A DNA stretch of 29,418 nucleotides from JBPOIC01 sp052034865. GTDB taxonomy: Bacteria; UBA10199; JADFYH01. This document shows, one piece after another, positions 16,974 through 25,392 of the stretch. The notes below the pieces were generated by a model. It did not search any database and was not told the DNA's origin. It saw only the letters and a list, made by a program, of their open reading frames with translations. The stretch's first letter is position 1. Each line of letters begins with the position of its first letter. Location of the stretch: contig JBPOIC010000051.1 of the NCBI GenBank assembly GCA_052034865.1, forward strand, positions 1 through 29,418. Reading direction: 5' to 3'. The translations under genes were made by a program, and so were the position numbers.

Positions 16974-17516
16974 CTATTTCTCAATCAGTTCCCCTTTTTT
17001 CTGCTGATAAAAATCTCTCGCGTCCTGAATGGTTTTTAAAGCCTCAGGCAGATCCATAAAATCCTGGACGACGACGGTCTTGTTCTCGAGCACCTTATAA
17101 TCTTCAAAAAAGCGGCGAACCTCTATCATGCGATGGGGAGCCAGTTCGCGGATGGAGTTATAAAAAGAATATTCGGCGTCGTTTGCATGCACGGCGATAA
17201 TCTTGTCATCGGCTTCTCCCTGGTCGAGCATGCGCATCACGCCAATGGGCTTGGCGATCATGATCGATAAGGGAATTACCGATTCCTGCCCAAGCACCAG
17301 CACATCGAGCGGATCGTGATCTTCACAGTACGTCTGCGGAATAAATCCATAATTTGCAGGGTAGTGCATGGAGCTGAATAAAATCCGGTCCACCCGAATC
17401 AGCCCGCTTTTTTTATCCAGTTCATATTTGGTTTTGGATCCCTTCGGGACCTCAATAATGACGGGAATAAGATTTTCTTCGAGATTTGCAATTTCGACAT
17501 CGTGCCAGGGATGCAT
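16974..17516 (-). CDS. ppa: Inorganic pyrophosphatase, family I
   Basis: Soluble cytoplasmic enzyme that splits pyrophosphate to two phosphates with Mg2+, pulling biosynthetic reactions forward. 180 residues, the normal bacterial length. The metal-binding signature is DHDPLDVLVL with Asp66, Asp68 and Asp71; EVPKGSKTKYE (22-32), HYPANYGFIP (51-60) and the ADDKIIAV and RRFFEDYK blocks are also typical. AAAGGAG lies 8 bases before the ATG at 17516. It is transcribed alone, convergent with the delta-60 gene. Confidence 0.96.
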   Translation of the reverse strand: MHPWHDVEIANLEENLIPVIIEVPKGSKTKYELDKKSGLIRVDRILFSSMHYPANYGFIPQTYCEDHDPLDVLVLGQESVIPLSIMIAKPIGVMRMLDQGEADDKIIAVHANDAEYSFYNSIRELAPHRMIEVRRFFEDYKVLENKTVVVQDFMDLPEALKTIQDARDFYQQKKGELIEK

Positions 17517-18022
17517 AGTAAAACTCCTTTAATTTTGGGTTTTTATTTTAGAGGATCACCATAAACTGCCGATCAAAGACCGAGTTTTATTCAAATTCAA
17601 CCAGCAGAGGGCGATTGCCAGCTTATCGGCAAAATGAGGGAAAGGTTGCGGAAAGGATAGGAATTTTTGATGAAATTTAACTCCAAGCATCAACTTTATC
17701 CGATAGCCTCTGCGGGCTGAAGAATGTGGAAACGGAGGAAAATAATCCATCAAAACTGTTTGAGTTAACCCCATCCGTCTGATTTTTAACAAAATTGATG
17801 TCAGGCCTTTCGCAAGCGCATCTCTTTGTTGAATTCATAAAGGTAAAGGCAAAGTTCATGAAAAAGATCGCCGTCCTGATCCACATTAAAAATGGAGCCA
17901 AAAATGATTGCACCAGGCGAGCTGGCAGCTCCAGCCAGACACTCAGAACATGGTATGAATAATTGGATTTTAATGAAGAATCAGTAACCGATCCTTCCTG
18001 AAAATTCCATGAGGTAGGCCAC
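17517..18022. other. Intergenic region between divergent ppa and alpha-glucosidase
   Basis: It must hold both promoters, but I see no pair of boxes clear enough to name. Minus-strand frames of 78 and 121 codons exist without ribosome sites or convincing composition; the second runs over the start of the alpha-glucosidase gene. A third minus-strand frame without a start codon reads FNVDQDGDLFHELCLYLYEF around 17815-17895, which could be a worn gene remnant, but the evidence is thin. Confidence 0.4.
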
Positions 18023-19723
18023 ATGCTTCGCAACCTTGTCATCCTCTTTTTATTTCTATCTCTCTCATTCTCATCCCTGAAAGCTAACGAACTGTATATG
18101 GACCCTGAAGGTCACTCGTGGTGGCAGCACGAGGTGTTCTACGAAATTTATCCGCGCAGCTATGCAGACAGTGATGATGACGGAATTGGTGACCTGAATG
18201 GAATTCTTTCCAAACTCGATTACCTTGATGAGCTGGGTATCGATGCAATCTGGATAACCCCCTTTTTTCCCTCTCCCCAAGCTGATTTCGGATATGACGT
18301 TTCAGATTACAAGGACATCGATCCAATCTTCGGAACTCTAAACGATTTTGATCGATTACAAACAGAAGCAAAAAATCGCGATATCAGAATCATTTTGGAT
18401 CTTGTCATGAATCACACGTCGGATCAGCACCGCTGGTTTCTTGATTCACGCTCTTCTCAGGAGGCATTTCATCGGGACTGGTACATCTGGCGCGATGGAG
18501 AAGGCACGGATGAGCCTCCCAATAATTGGCTATCGATATTTGGCCGCTCCGCCTGGCAATTCGATCTAGAGACAAATCAATACTACTATCATTATTTTTT
18601 TCCGCAGCAGCCCGATCTGAACTGGCGTAATCCTGCCGTCGAAATGGCGATGCTCGATATTACACACTGGTGGTATCAGCGAGGAGTGGCAGGATTCCGT
18701 CTGGATGCGGTGGACGCCCTTTTTGAGGATCCAAACCTTCACAACAATCCGATCCTTCCGGGGACCAACGTCTATGGCGATCCCAACATGGAGAATAAAT
18801 ACAATACGAAACTGCCTGAAATTCACGATGTCCTGCGTCGCTTTCGAACGGTGGCAGACGAACACAATGCCGTACTGATTGGTGAAACATGGACAAGCAA
18901 TATAGAAGAACTCAGAAGGTATTATGGAAAATATTTTGATGAGATTCAGATGCCGATGAACTTTATGTTTGCTACGGTAAACAAGCTCTCCCCTGAGGAA
19001 TTCCGGAAGCAAATAGCCACCATAGAAGGTTCAGGTGGTTGGCCGGTTTATTTCCTGAATAACCACGACCTTGTCCGCTCCTATGTCCGCTACGGCGACG
19101 GTCAGAACAACGATGCCATCGCCAAACTTATGGCCGGACTCTATCTCACTCTACGTGGAACTCCCATCCTCTACTATGGAGAAGAAATCGGGATGACGAA
19201 CAATGATCCCCAACGCAAGGAAGACGTTCAGGATCCCATCGGCAAGATCGGCTGGCCTCAGCAAAAGGGACGCGACGGAGAACGCACCCCCATGCAATGG
19301 AACTCAGAAACCAATGCGGGTTTCACTCGTGGAAAACCCTGGCTGCCGATCCCTCCCAGTTACCAGACGCATAATGTAGCGAGTGAACTGAAGAATCCTG
19401 ACTCGATTCTGAATTTCTACAAACGTCTTCTGGCACTGCGCCGTCAAAGCCAGGCCTTGCTGGATGGAGAGTACATCCCCTTAAATCAGGATGATCCCAA
19501 CGTGATCTCATATCTTCGCAAGTACAACAATGAAGCTGTTCTGGTGGTCATCAACATGTCGGACCAGTTACAAAAAGTGAGCTTTGATCTGTCCATGCAG
19601 GGTTATTTCGAACCCAAGATAAAAACCCTTCTCACTACACTTTTTCAGCCACCTAAAGAAGGTGTCTTGTCATCTTTAGGAATGGAGGCCCTTGGAGTTT
19701 ACATTGCCAAGCTCTCTCACTAG
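18023..19723 (+). CDS. Secreted GH13 alpha-glucosidase (oligosaccharide hydrolase)
   Basis: 566 residues. A signal peptide (1-21, ending SSLKANE) sends it out of the cytoplasm. The GH13 regions are complete: I DLVMNH (126-131), II GFRLDAVDA with nucleophile Asp228, III GETW with acid/base Glu288, IV FLNNHD with Asp349. QPDLN at 196-200 marks the oligo-1,6-glucosidase/alpha-glucosidase group rather than true amylases. The residue after the nucleophile is Ala229; in this group Val there is linked to alpha-1,6 and Ala to alpha-1,4 preference, so maltose-type substrates are likely (inference). The start at 18023 has a GAGGTAGG stretch just upstream. Trehalose-related activity cannot be excluded. 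It would supply glucose from malto-oligosaccharides. Confidence 0.93.
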   Translation: MLRNLVILFLFLSLSFSSLKANELYMDPEGHSWWQHEVFYEIYPRSYADSDDDGIGDLNGILSKLDYLDELGIDAIWITPFFPSPQADFGYDVSDYKDIDPIFGTLNDFDRLQTEAKNRDIRIILDLVMNHTSDQHRWFLDSRSSQEAFHRDWYIWRDGEGTDEPPNNWLSIFGRSAWQFDLETNQYYYHYFFPQQPDLNWRNPAVEMAMLDITHWWYQRGVAGFRLDAVDALFEDPNLHNNPILPGTNVYGDPNMENKYNTKLPEIHDVLRRFRTVADEHNAVLIGETWTSNIEELRRYYGKYFDEIQMPMNFMFATVNKLSPEEFRKQIATIEGSGGWPVYFLNNHDLVRSYVRYGDGQNNDAIAKLMAGLYLTLRGTPILYYGEEIGMTNNDPQRKEDVQDPIGKIGWPQQKGRDGERTPMQWNSETNAGFTRGKPWLPIPPSYQTHNVASELKNPDSILNFYKRLLALRRQSQALLDGEYIPLNQDDPNVISYLRKYNNEAVLVVINMSDQLQKVSFDLSMQGYFEPKIKTLLTTLFQPPKEGVLSSLGMEALGVYIAKLSH

Positions 19724-19835
19724 TGCTTCTCCACGCTGTAACTGACAGCTAAAAAATCTGAAAAACCAGCACGGTTAGAAGCACTTGTGCCATCCCTACT
19801 GCTGTTTAAAACAATGTGACAGAGTACTAGGGATG
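19722..19835 (+). promoter_or_regulatory. Two inverted repeats in the alpha-glucosidase/pckA gap
   Basis: AGTGCTTCT (19722-19730) pairs with AGAAGCACT (19777-19785), and CATCCCTA (19791-19798) pairs with TAGGGATG (19828-19835). The loops are long (46 and 29 bases). They could fold in the leader of pckA or end the alpha-glucosidase message. No T-run follows directly, though a run of seven T occurs at about 19849-19855. Confidence 0.35.
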
Positions 19836-19877
19836 AACAACTCACAGTTTTTTTAAAAAATGAGGAAAGATTCCGTC

Positions 19878-21482
19878 ATGAATCCTCTTGCTCACAGCCA
19901 TTTTGGTCTGGAAAATCATGAAATCAAAAACACAAGCACGGTGTATTGGAATCTCTCGACTCCTCGCCTCTATGAAGAGGCCCTCCGTCGCCATGAAGGG
20001 CACCTGGCTCATCTGGGTCCCCTCGTAGTACGCACGGGTCATCACACCGGCCGCTCGCCAGATGACAAATTTATCGTCAAACAAAACCCCAGCGCACAAA
20101 ACATTGGGTGGGGAAAACTAAACCGCCCAATCTCACCGAATCACTTCGAAAATCTCCACCGTCGTCTGCTCGCCTATCTGGAAGGAAAGGACTTGTTCAT
20201 ACAGGATTGCTTCGTGCGTTCAGATCCAAAACAGCCGATGCCCATTCGGATCGTTACCGAGATGGCCTGGCACAGCCTTTTTGCCCGCAACCTCTTCCTT
20301 CAGGCCAAACCCGATGAATTACAAACCCATGTTCCGGAATTAACCCTTCTTCATGCACCTCAATTTCATGCAGTTCCGGAAAAGGACGGAACACACTCCG
20401 AGACTTTCATCATTTTAAATTTCGAAAGGAAATTAATCCTGATTGGAGGAACGGCCTATGCGGGAGAGATCAAAAAATCGGTTTTTACAGCGATGAATTT
20501 TTTCCTACCTCAAAAACACGTCCTGTCACTGCATAGCTCTGCGAATCAGGGACCTGCCGGGGATGTGGCCCTTTTCTTTGGACTCTCGGGGACCGGAAAA
20601 ACGACGCTCTCCACCGATCCAGCCCGCAAACTCATTGGTGACGACGAGTTGGGATGGAACGATGCAGGTGTGTTTAATCTGGAGGGAGGCTGTTACGCTA
20701 AGGTGATCCGCCTGAGTGCTGAAGCGGAACCGGAAATTTATCAGACCACGCGCCGTTTTGGGACGGTTCTGGAAAACGTCGGCTTTATAAGTGAAACGGG
20801 TTCTCTGGATTTAAACGATGACTCGCTCACTGAAAACACGCGTGCTGCCTATCCCATCCGTCATATTCAGAACATCGCAGAGGATGGAGTCGGTCCTCAT
20901 CCCCGTACGCTGATTTTACTCACCGCCGACGCCTTTGGTGTTTTGCCGCCGATCTCCAAACTTACCCATGCCCAGGCCGTCTATTATTTCCTCGCAGGCT
21001 ACACGGCAAAAGTCGCTGGAACGGAAAGTAACATCAAAGAGCCGCAGGCTGTTTTCAGCCCCTGTTTTGGGGCTCCCTTCATGGCCCTTCCACCGACGGT
21101 CTACGCCAACCTCCTGGGCGAAAAACTCGCTCGCCACAATGTCGACACATGGCTGATCAATACCGGATGGACAGGTGGGCCTTACGGGACCGGACACCGC
21201 ATTCCGATTGCATACACGCGACAGATGGCGAACGCGGCGATCTCTGGAGCTCTAAACTCTGCTCCCATGTCAACCGACCCCATTTTCTGCCTTGCCGTGC
21301 CGAGCTTTTGTCCTGAAGTTCCCGCCGATCTCCTTCAACCCAAACGTACTTGGCAAAATCCATCTTCTTTTGACGAACAGGCAAAAAAACTCGCCAGGAT
21401 GTTTCAGGAGAATTTCAAAATCTTCTCCGCCCAGGTGTCTGAAGAAATCGCCAAGGCTGGGCCCTGCCTGCCAGGAAACTGA
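19878..21482 (+). CDS. pckA: Phosphoenolpyruvate carboxykinase (ATP)
   Basis: Cytoplasmic enzyme converting oxaloacetate and ATP to phosphoenolpyruvate and CO2, the first committed step of gluconeogenesis. 534 residues from the ATG at 19878. Visible sites: HHTGRSPDDK for substrate binding near the N-terminus, the P-loop GLSGTGKTT at 235-243, the kinase-2 block IGDDELGW followed by NLEGGCYAK, and FSPCFGAPF. The Lys and Ser/Thr of the P-loop and the paired Asp residues of kinase-2 are all present, which marks the ATP type, not the GTP type. AGGA stands 11 bases before 19878; an ATG at 19860 lies in an A/T run without a ribosome site, so the shorter form is preferred. Together with gapA, pgk and tpiA nearby it suggests active gluconeogenesis. 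Confidence 0.96.
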   Translation: MNPLAHSHFGLENHEIKNTSTVYWNLSTPRLYEEALRRHEGHLAHLGPLVVRTGHHTGRSPDDKFIVKQNPSAQNIGWGKLNRPISPNHFENLHRRLLAYLEGKDLFIQDCFVRSDPKQPMPIRIVTEMAWHSLFARNLFLQAKPDELQTHVPELTLLHAPQFHAVPEKDGTHSETFIILNFERKLILIGGTAYAGEIKKSVFTAMNFFLPQKHVLSLHSSANQGPAGDVALFFGLSGTGKTTLSTDPARKLIGDDELGWNDAGVFNLEGGCYAKVIRLSAEAEPEIYQTTRRFGTVLENVGFISETGSLDLNDDSLTENTRAAYPIRHIQNIAEDGVGPHPRTLILLTADAFGVLPPISKLTHAQAVYYFLAGYTAKVAGTESNIKEPQAVFSPCFGAPFMALPPTVYANLLGEKLARHNVDTWLINTGWTGGPYGTGHRIPIAYTRQMANAAISGALNSAPMSTDPIFCLAVPSFCPEVPADLLQPKRTWQNPSSFDEQAKKLARMFQENFKIFSAQVSEEIAKAGPCLPGN

Positions 21483-21502
21483 GAGAAAATTCAATTTTTT
21501 CC

Positions 21503-21727
21503 TGTAAACATGAGCTGTATCTGAAAATTTCAAAAAGCTGTGGGGAGCTAAAATTTAGAGGGACGGAGGTGTGGGAGGCGTATCGGAACTCGATGTTTGG
21601 AAGCATGAAGACGGAGGAAAACCGAAAGAGAGAGGAGCTTTATCATTTGGTTGAGATTCGGAAGACAAATTTAGGAAATTTGTATGACGGTGGCACCTAA
21701 GCTACCTCCCTCAAGCCCGCTTACCTG
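21503..21727 (+). other. Gap after pckA with a protein-like open frame, possible gene remnant
   Basis: The + frame through 21503-21700 (stop TAA 21698-21700) is open for 65 codons and reads like protein, for example TEVWEAYRNSMFGSMKTEEN then REELYHLVEIRKTNLGNL. The only ATG with some length is at 21593 (35 residues), and it lacks a ribosome site. I treat it as a possible worn fragment, not a gene. No terminator for pckA is obvious. Confidence 0.3.
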
Positions 21728-21759
21728 AAAAAAAACCCCGCTTAAAAAAGCGAGGCTTT
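21728..21759 (-). terminator. Rho-independent terminator of the 195-residue orphan gene
   Basis: On the minus strand, a stem of CCTCGCTT against AAGCGGGG (one mismatch, loop TTTT) is followed by eight T (21735 down to 21728). It lies 25 bases beyond the stop codon at 21785. Confidence 0.85.
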
Positions 21760-21784
21760 GGAGTGAGCTTGGGAAATTTTGAAA

Positions 21785-22372
21785 TTACTTCGTTTGCGTT
21801 CTCAACTTAAGAATAGCATCTTTATAACCTTTTAAATCAAAAAGGGGGGCATTTGATCCTTTCGGTTTTGTAAGTATCGTTCGAATTTCATAGAAAGCAG
21901 CGTTATGATCTTTAAAATACCCTACTTTCAGTTGTCCCGTAGAAAACTCGTCATTATATAATCTTATTGTGCCCTTATTATTTGGAGCAGGTTTCGGGCT
22001 AGGTTTTGAAGCAGGACGTAAAACCTGTCTCAAGTTTGATTGTGCCCCCTCCAGCACACCCTGCTTGAACATCAAATCAATATGCGCCTCTTGTACTTCT
22101 GAAGATTTGTTGATGGAACCTTGATATTCTTGTTCAGCTTTTATCGTATCCGGATGATGGACCCCCTTCTTTAATCTACTATCCTCATAAGCCACTTTTG
22201 CATCCGCAACCACCTTATGCTCTGGCTTTGCAAGAACAAGATTATAATGTCTTTCTGCAATATTACGCTCATTACCGGCCATATCACATGCTTCTCTGGC
22301 GGCTGCTACCTCAGGCCTTTCGTCAGCAGGACCTAATTTTGATGTAGCTACCGTATTTACTGGACCAGACAT
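21785..22372 (-). CDS. Small helical protein of unknown function
   Basis: 195 residues that I do not recognise. It has no signal peptide or membrane segment, so it should be cytoplasmic unless exported by another route. Residues about 20-115 are charged and helical with coiled-coil character (AREACDMAGNERNIAERHYN and similar). A Pro/Lys hinge (ASKPSPKPAPNNKG) at about 119-132 separates a C-terminal domain of some 60 residues with mixed strands. The gene is well marked: AAAGGAGG stands 5 bases before the ATG at 22372 and a terminator follows the stop. Its codons and base use look more A/T-rich than the neighbouring enzymes, which may mean recent transfer. It lies between two terminators, so it is transcribed alone. 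Confidence 0.8.
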   Translation of the reverse strand: MSGPVNTVATSKLGPADERPEVAAAREACDMAGNERNIAERHYNLVLAKPEHKVVADAKVAYEDSRLKKGVHHPDTIKAEQEYQGSINKSSEVQEAHIDLMFKQGVLEGAQSNLRQVLRPASKPSPKPAPNNKGTIRLYNDEFSTGQLKVGYFKDHNAAFYEIRTILTKPKGSNAPLFDLKGYKDAILKLRTQTK

Positions 22373-22511
22373 AAAACCTCCTTTGCTTTAAAACTTTGAA
22401 CGGAGCTGCATTCTCTACCACAGGATTTATCGTAAATGATTCGAAATTGTTGATTAATATTTTTGTACTTCCATTTGGCCCTTTTAGATTTTTTTCTGCT
22501 AGCACATTTCA

Positions 22512-22548
22512 ATAAAAAAAAAGACCTACGATTTTGTCGTAGGTCTTA
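22512..22548 (-). terminator. Rho-independent terminator of the Cys-repeat/propeller lipoprotein
   Basis: A perfect 11-base stem, AAGACCTACGA with TCGTAGGTCTT (22521-22547, loop 22532-22536), followed on the minus strand by a T-run. It is a near copy of the terminator at 25211-25249. Confidence 0.92.
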
Positions 22549-22604
22549 ATAGCCATCTTCAACACCGTCCTCTCAGAAAAAAAGTTTTAATATTGTCATC
22601 CACA

Positions 22605-25043
22605 CTAAGGAGAAATTTTCGCAACAAAAATATCCGTCGATCCCGCGCTGGTCAGCGTCACACTTCCCAAGGTCAAAACCCCATTGAAAGAGCCTGTCAG
22701 TAAGAGATTGCCGGTTGAATCAACCCGAATGGAGTTGGAACTTTGATTCAGGCTGTCTCCATAGTTTTTTGCCCACAACGCAAAACCAGATGAGTCGAAC
22801 TTTGCAACAAACAGATCGCTCCCTCCTGCTGAAGTCAAACCGCCCGTACCAAAGTCAGTGAATCCGTCCATACTTCCAGTGAGAAAGATGTGATTGCTCG
22901 CATCAACGGCAAGCGAAGTTCCAACCTGGCTGCTCGTATCTCCAAATTTTTTCGACCATTGATGGACGCCTGAAGAATCAAATTGTGCCAGGAAAATATC
23001 TTTTAAAGATCCCGTGGCCGCAAGGGATCCGCCGCCAAAATCGACCACATCAGTAAACTCGCCGGTTGCAATCACATGGTGAGCGCTATCGATCGCAACT
23101 CCCCAGGTGATGGCTTTAGAAGAGGAATTCGTCCCGGCAAATCGTTGGGTCCATTGAGTAGACCCGTTACTGTTTATTTTTGCAATAAAGCCGCCCCCAC
23201 TTGCGGAACCTGTCAAATTGAACTGGGCGGATTCGAAAATCAAACTGTTGTTATATTCACCCCCAATCACAATCGAATTGTCACTTGGGTCCACCGCAAC
23301 ACTTTTCAGGTTGGCAAGCAAGGCAAGACCAGAGTTGGAGTAATAACTTTTGGCCCAAACCAGATTTCCCGAGGGATCCAATTTGATCAGGAGCGCATCA
23401 TTTTTTCCTTTTCTGGTGAGAGTGGTGGGTGGGGTAGGAATCGTGATCGTGCTACTCAGAAATTGTCCTGCAACTAAAACATTCAACTGACTATCGACTG
23501 AGATGGCATTGGCAAAGTCATTTGAAGTTCCACCGATTTTTTGTGCCCAGATCGTGCTTCCGCTTGTCCCGCTGAGTTTGGCGACAAAAATATCTTGTGA
23601 AGCAGCGGAAAGATTCGTTCCTCCGATCGAGATAGTCCCGTAGAAATTACCTGCTATCAGAACGTCGTTATTGGCATCCGTTGTCACATTAGTAATGGAG
23701 TCGGATTGACTGCTTCCAAAACTTATCGACCACTGGTGTTGTCCATCCGAGTTGAACTTCGCGACAAAGATATCGTTGTTTCCATTGCTGGTCAGATTGG
23801 ATCCGCCGTAATTAATAGTCCCAGCAAAATCTCCCACCACAATGACATTTCCTGCAGCGTCCGAAGTCACTGCCTTTCCTGCTTGAGCAGAGATATCTCC
23901 AAAAGGGTAAGCCCAGATTGTTTGACCTTGAGTGACACCACAAACACTGGGTGAGCCGGAGCATCCATATCCTGTCTCGATAGCACAACTGGAACTACAA
24001 CCATCGGTATTGGCTGTGTTCCCGTCATCACAGGCCTCAGCTCCCGCCACGATGCCATCACCACAAGTAGTGGTACAGGTAGAGGGAGATCCGACACAGC
24101 TAAAACCATTATTAATGACACAGGCGCTACAACCATCCCCATTCTTTGTATTTCCATCATCACACTGCTCGGCTCCCACCTTGATTCCATCCCCGCAGAC
24201 CGTGACACAGGAATCGGCAAAACCAGAGCCCGTGCAGGAATAACCGTTCTCTGGAGTGCAAGTCGCGGAGCACCCATCTCCATTCGTTGCATTTCCATCA
24301 TCACATCCTTCGGTAGATGTTTTGAAATTATCTCTGCAAATTGGGCTACAAACCGAAGGAGATCCGGCACAGGTGTAATAAACACTTACCTTGCAATTCA
24401 GATCGCACCCATCATTTGCATTCTGATTTCCGTCATCACACTGCTCGGCACCAACGACAATGCCATCCCCACAAGTGCTCGCGCAGGCAGAAGGAGATCC
24501 ACTGCAGGCATACCCATTTTCTTTCGTACAAGTCGTCGAACAACCATCCCCATTATTTGCATTTCCATCATCACATTGTTCAGCTCCCTCAAGAGTTCCA
24601 TTTCCGCAAATCGCTGAAACCACTTCGACGGTGCAGACAGAGGAGCACCCATCTCCCGAAGTCGTGTTGCTATCATCGCACTGCTCGCCCGCTTCGATGA
24701 TCCCGTTTCCACACACGGGTTGATTGCTTCCTTCAGTCTGACAGGAAGCCGAGCAGCCATCGCCATTAGCTACGTTGCCATCATCGCACTGCTCACTACT
24801 TTCAACCACTCCGTTTCCACAGACCGCCGGTGGAGTTTCCACGGTGCAACTCGAAGTACACCCGTCTCCACTGGTTGTGTTTCCGTCATCGCATTGCTCG
24901 CTCGTTGCGAGAGTTCCATCTCCACAGATCGGTGGGTTTTCAGATCCTCCGGGTGGATTGTCTGATGAGCCTCCTCCACAGGCGGGCGCAAGACTATAAA
25001 GAACCAGGAGCAATGGGAGTGATGCGAGGTATTTTTTAAGCAT
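22605..25043 (-). CDS. Lipoprotein with eight Myxococcus-type Cys-rich repeats and a seven-repeat beta-propeller
   Basis: 812 residues from the ATG at 25043, which has GCAGGAG 10 bases upstream; longer in-frame starts have none. The leader LYSLAPAC ends in Cys22 followed by GGGSSDN, a lipoprotein signal, so it should be lipid-anchored (Lgt and LspA substrates). About 40-370 holds eight cysteine-rich repeats of the form CG.G....EQCDDGN...GDGC...C; the sixth has diverged (CRDNFKTSTEGCDDGN). About 375-812 holds seven repeats, each beginning W....FG and ending DIFVAKF, as in SBBP-type beta-propellers. It lacks the GCS C-terminal tail of its two relatives here, so anchoring is by the N-terminus. 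It is probably surface or periplasmic; ligand unknown. The third base pattern and repeats may reflect internal duplication. Confidence 0.92.
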   Translation of the reverse strand: MLKKYLASLPLLLVLYSLAPACGGGSSDNPPGGSENPPICGDGTLATSEQCDDGNTTSGDGCTSSCTVETPPAVCGNGVVESSEQCDDGNVANGDGCSASCQTEGSNQPVCGNGIIEAGEQCDDSNTTSGDGCSSVCTVEVVSAICGNGTLEGAEQCDDGNANNGDGCSTTCTKENGYACSGSPSACASTCGDGIVVGAEQCDDGNQNANDGCDLNCKVSVYYTCAGSPSVCSPICRDNFKTSTEGCDDGNATNGDGCSATCTPENGYSCTGSGFADSCVTVCGDGIKVGAEQCDDGNTKNGDGCSACVINNGFSCVGSPSTCTTTCGDGIVAGAEACDDGNTANTDGCSSSCAIETGYGCSGSPSVCGVTQGQTIWAYPFGDISAQAGKAVTSDAAGNVIVVGDFAGTINYGGSNLTSNGNNDIFVAKFNSDGQHQWSISFGSSQSDSITNVTTDANNDVLIAGNFYGTISIGGTNLSAASQDIFVAKLSGTSGSTIWAQKIGGTSNDFANAISVDSQLNVLVAGQFLSSTITIPTPPTTLTRKGKNDALLIKLDPSGNLVWAKSYYSNSGLALLANLKSVAVDPSDNSIVIGGEYNNSLIFESAQFNLTGSASGGGFIAKINSNGSTQWTQRFAGTNSSSKAITWGVAIDSAHHVIATGEFTDVVDFGGGSLAATGSLKDIFLAQFDSSGVHQWSKKFGDTSSQVGTSLAVDASNHIFLTGSMDGFTDFGTGGLTSAGGSDLFVAKFDSSGFALWAKNYGDSLNQSSNSIRVDSTGNLLLTGSFNGVLTLGSVTLTSAGSTDIFVAKISP

Positions 25044-25210
25044 GAATGAAAGTCTCCTGCTTAGGAATAGCCACATCGATTCAAAAAATCGAGCCCCCGA
25101 CTTAGGAATGGATGAGCTCAATGGCAGCAGAAGGACAAGGACACAGCAGGAAAGGGAGAATGAGGAGTGAAGCTTCTGACTTTAAAATTTGGGAGAGAAG
25201 TTTGGATTTC

Positions 25211-25249
25211 AGAAAAAAAAGACCCACGATTTTCATCGTAGGTCTTTTG
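25211..25249 (-). terminator. Rho-independent terminator of the gapA-tRNA-Leu operon
   Basis: Arms 25217-25230 and 25235-25248 form a 14-position stem with one mismatch and loop TTTC; on the minus strand eight T end it. It lies 14 bases beyond the tRNA gene. The T-run on the other side makes it partly two-way. Confidence 0.9.
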
Positions 25250-25262
25250 TAAGAATTTAAAA

Positions 25263-25345
25263 TGCGCGGGGCGGGAATCGAACCCGCATGGGTTGCCCCA
25301 CAGGATCCTTAGTCCTGCGTGTATACCAAATTCCACCACCCGCGC
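25263..25345 (-). tRNA. tRNA-Leu with anticodon AAG
   Basis: A class II cloverleaf on the minus strand. Acceptor stem GCGCGGG/CCCGCGC, D arm GTG/CAC, anticodon stem CAGGA/TCCTG with loop CTAAGGA, so the anticodon is AAG (plus-strand bases 25308-25310). The long variable arm (GGGG/ACCC type), T arm GCGGG-TTCGATT-CCCGC and discriminator A73 all fit leucine. CCA is not encoded. It lies 47 bases after secG in the same direction and before a terminator, so it is probably cut from the operon transcript. A34 would need deamination to inosine by TadA to read CUU, CUC and CUA; GAG is the usual bacterial anticodon. Confidence 0.93.
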
Positions 25346-25392
25346 GATTTCATCTGACTTTCAACTCTTCGCTAAACGAAGAGGGAGAGCCT

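Noticed and set aside
17677..18042. Minus-strand frame of 121 codons overlapping the alpha-glucosidase start
   Set aside because: No ribosome site, unusual composition, and it would overlap a well-supported gene.
23867..24765. Repeated words every 100-140 bases, first considered as a tandem repeat or CRISPR-like array
   Set aside because: They encode the cysteine-rich protein repeats; spacing and sequence vary as coding repeats do.
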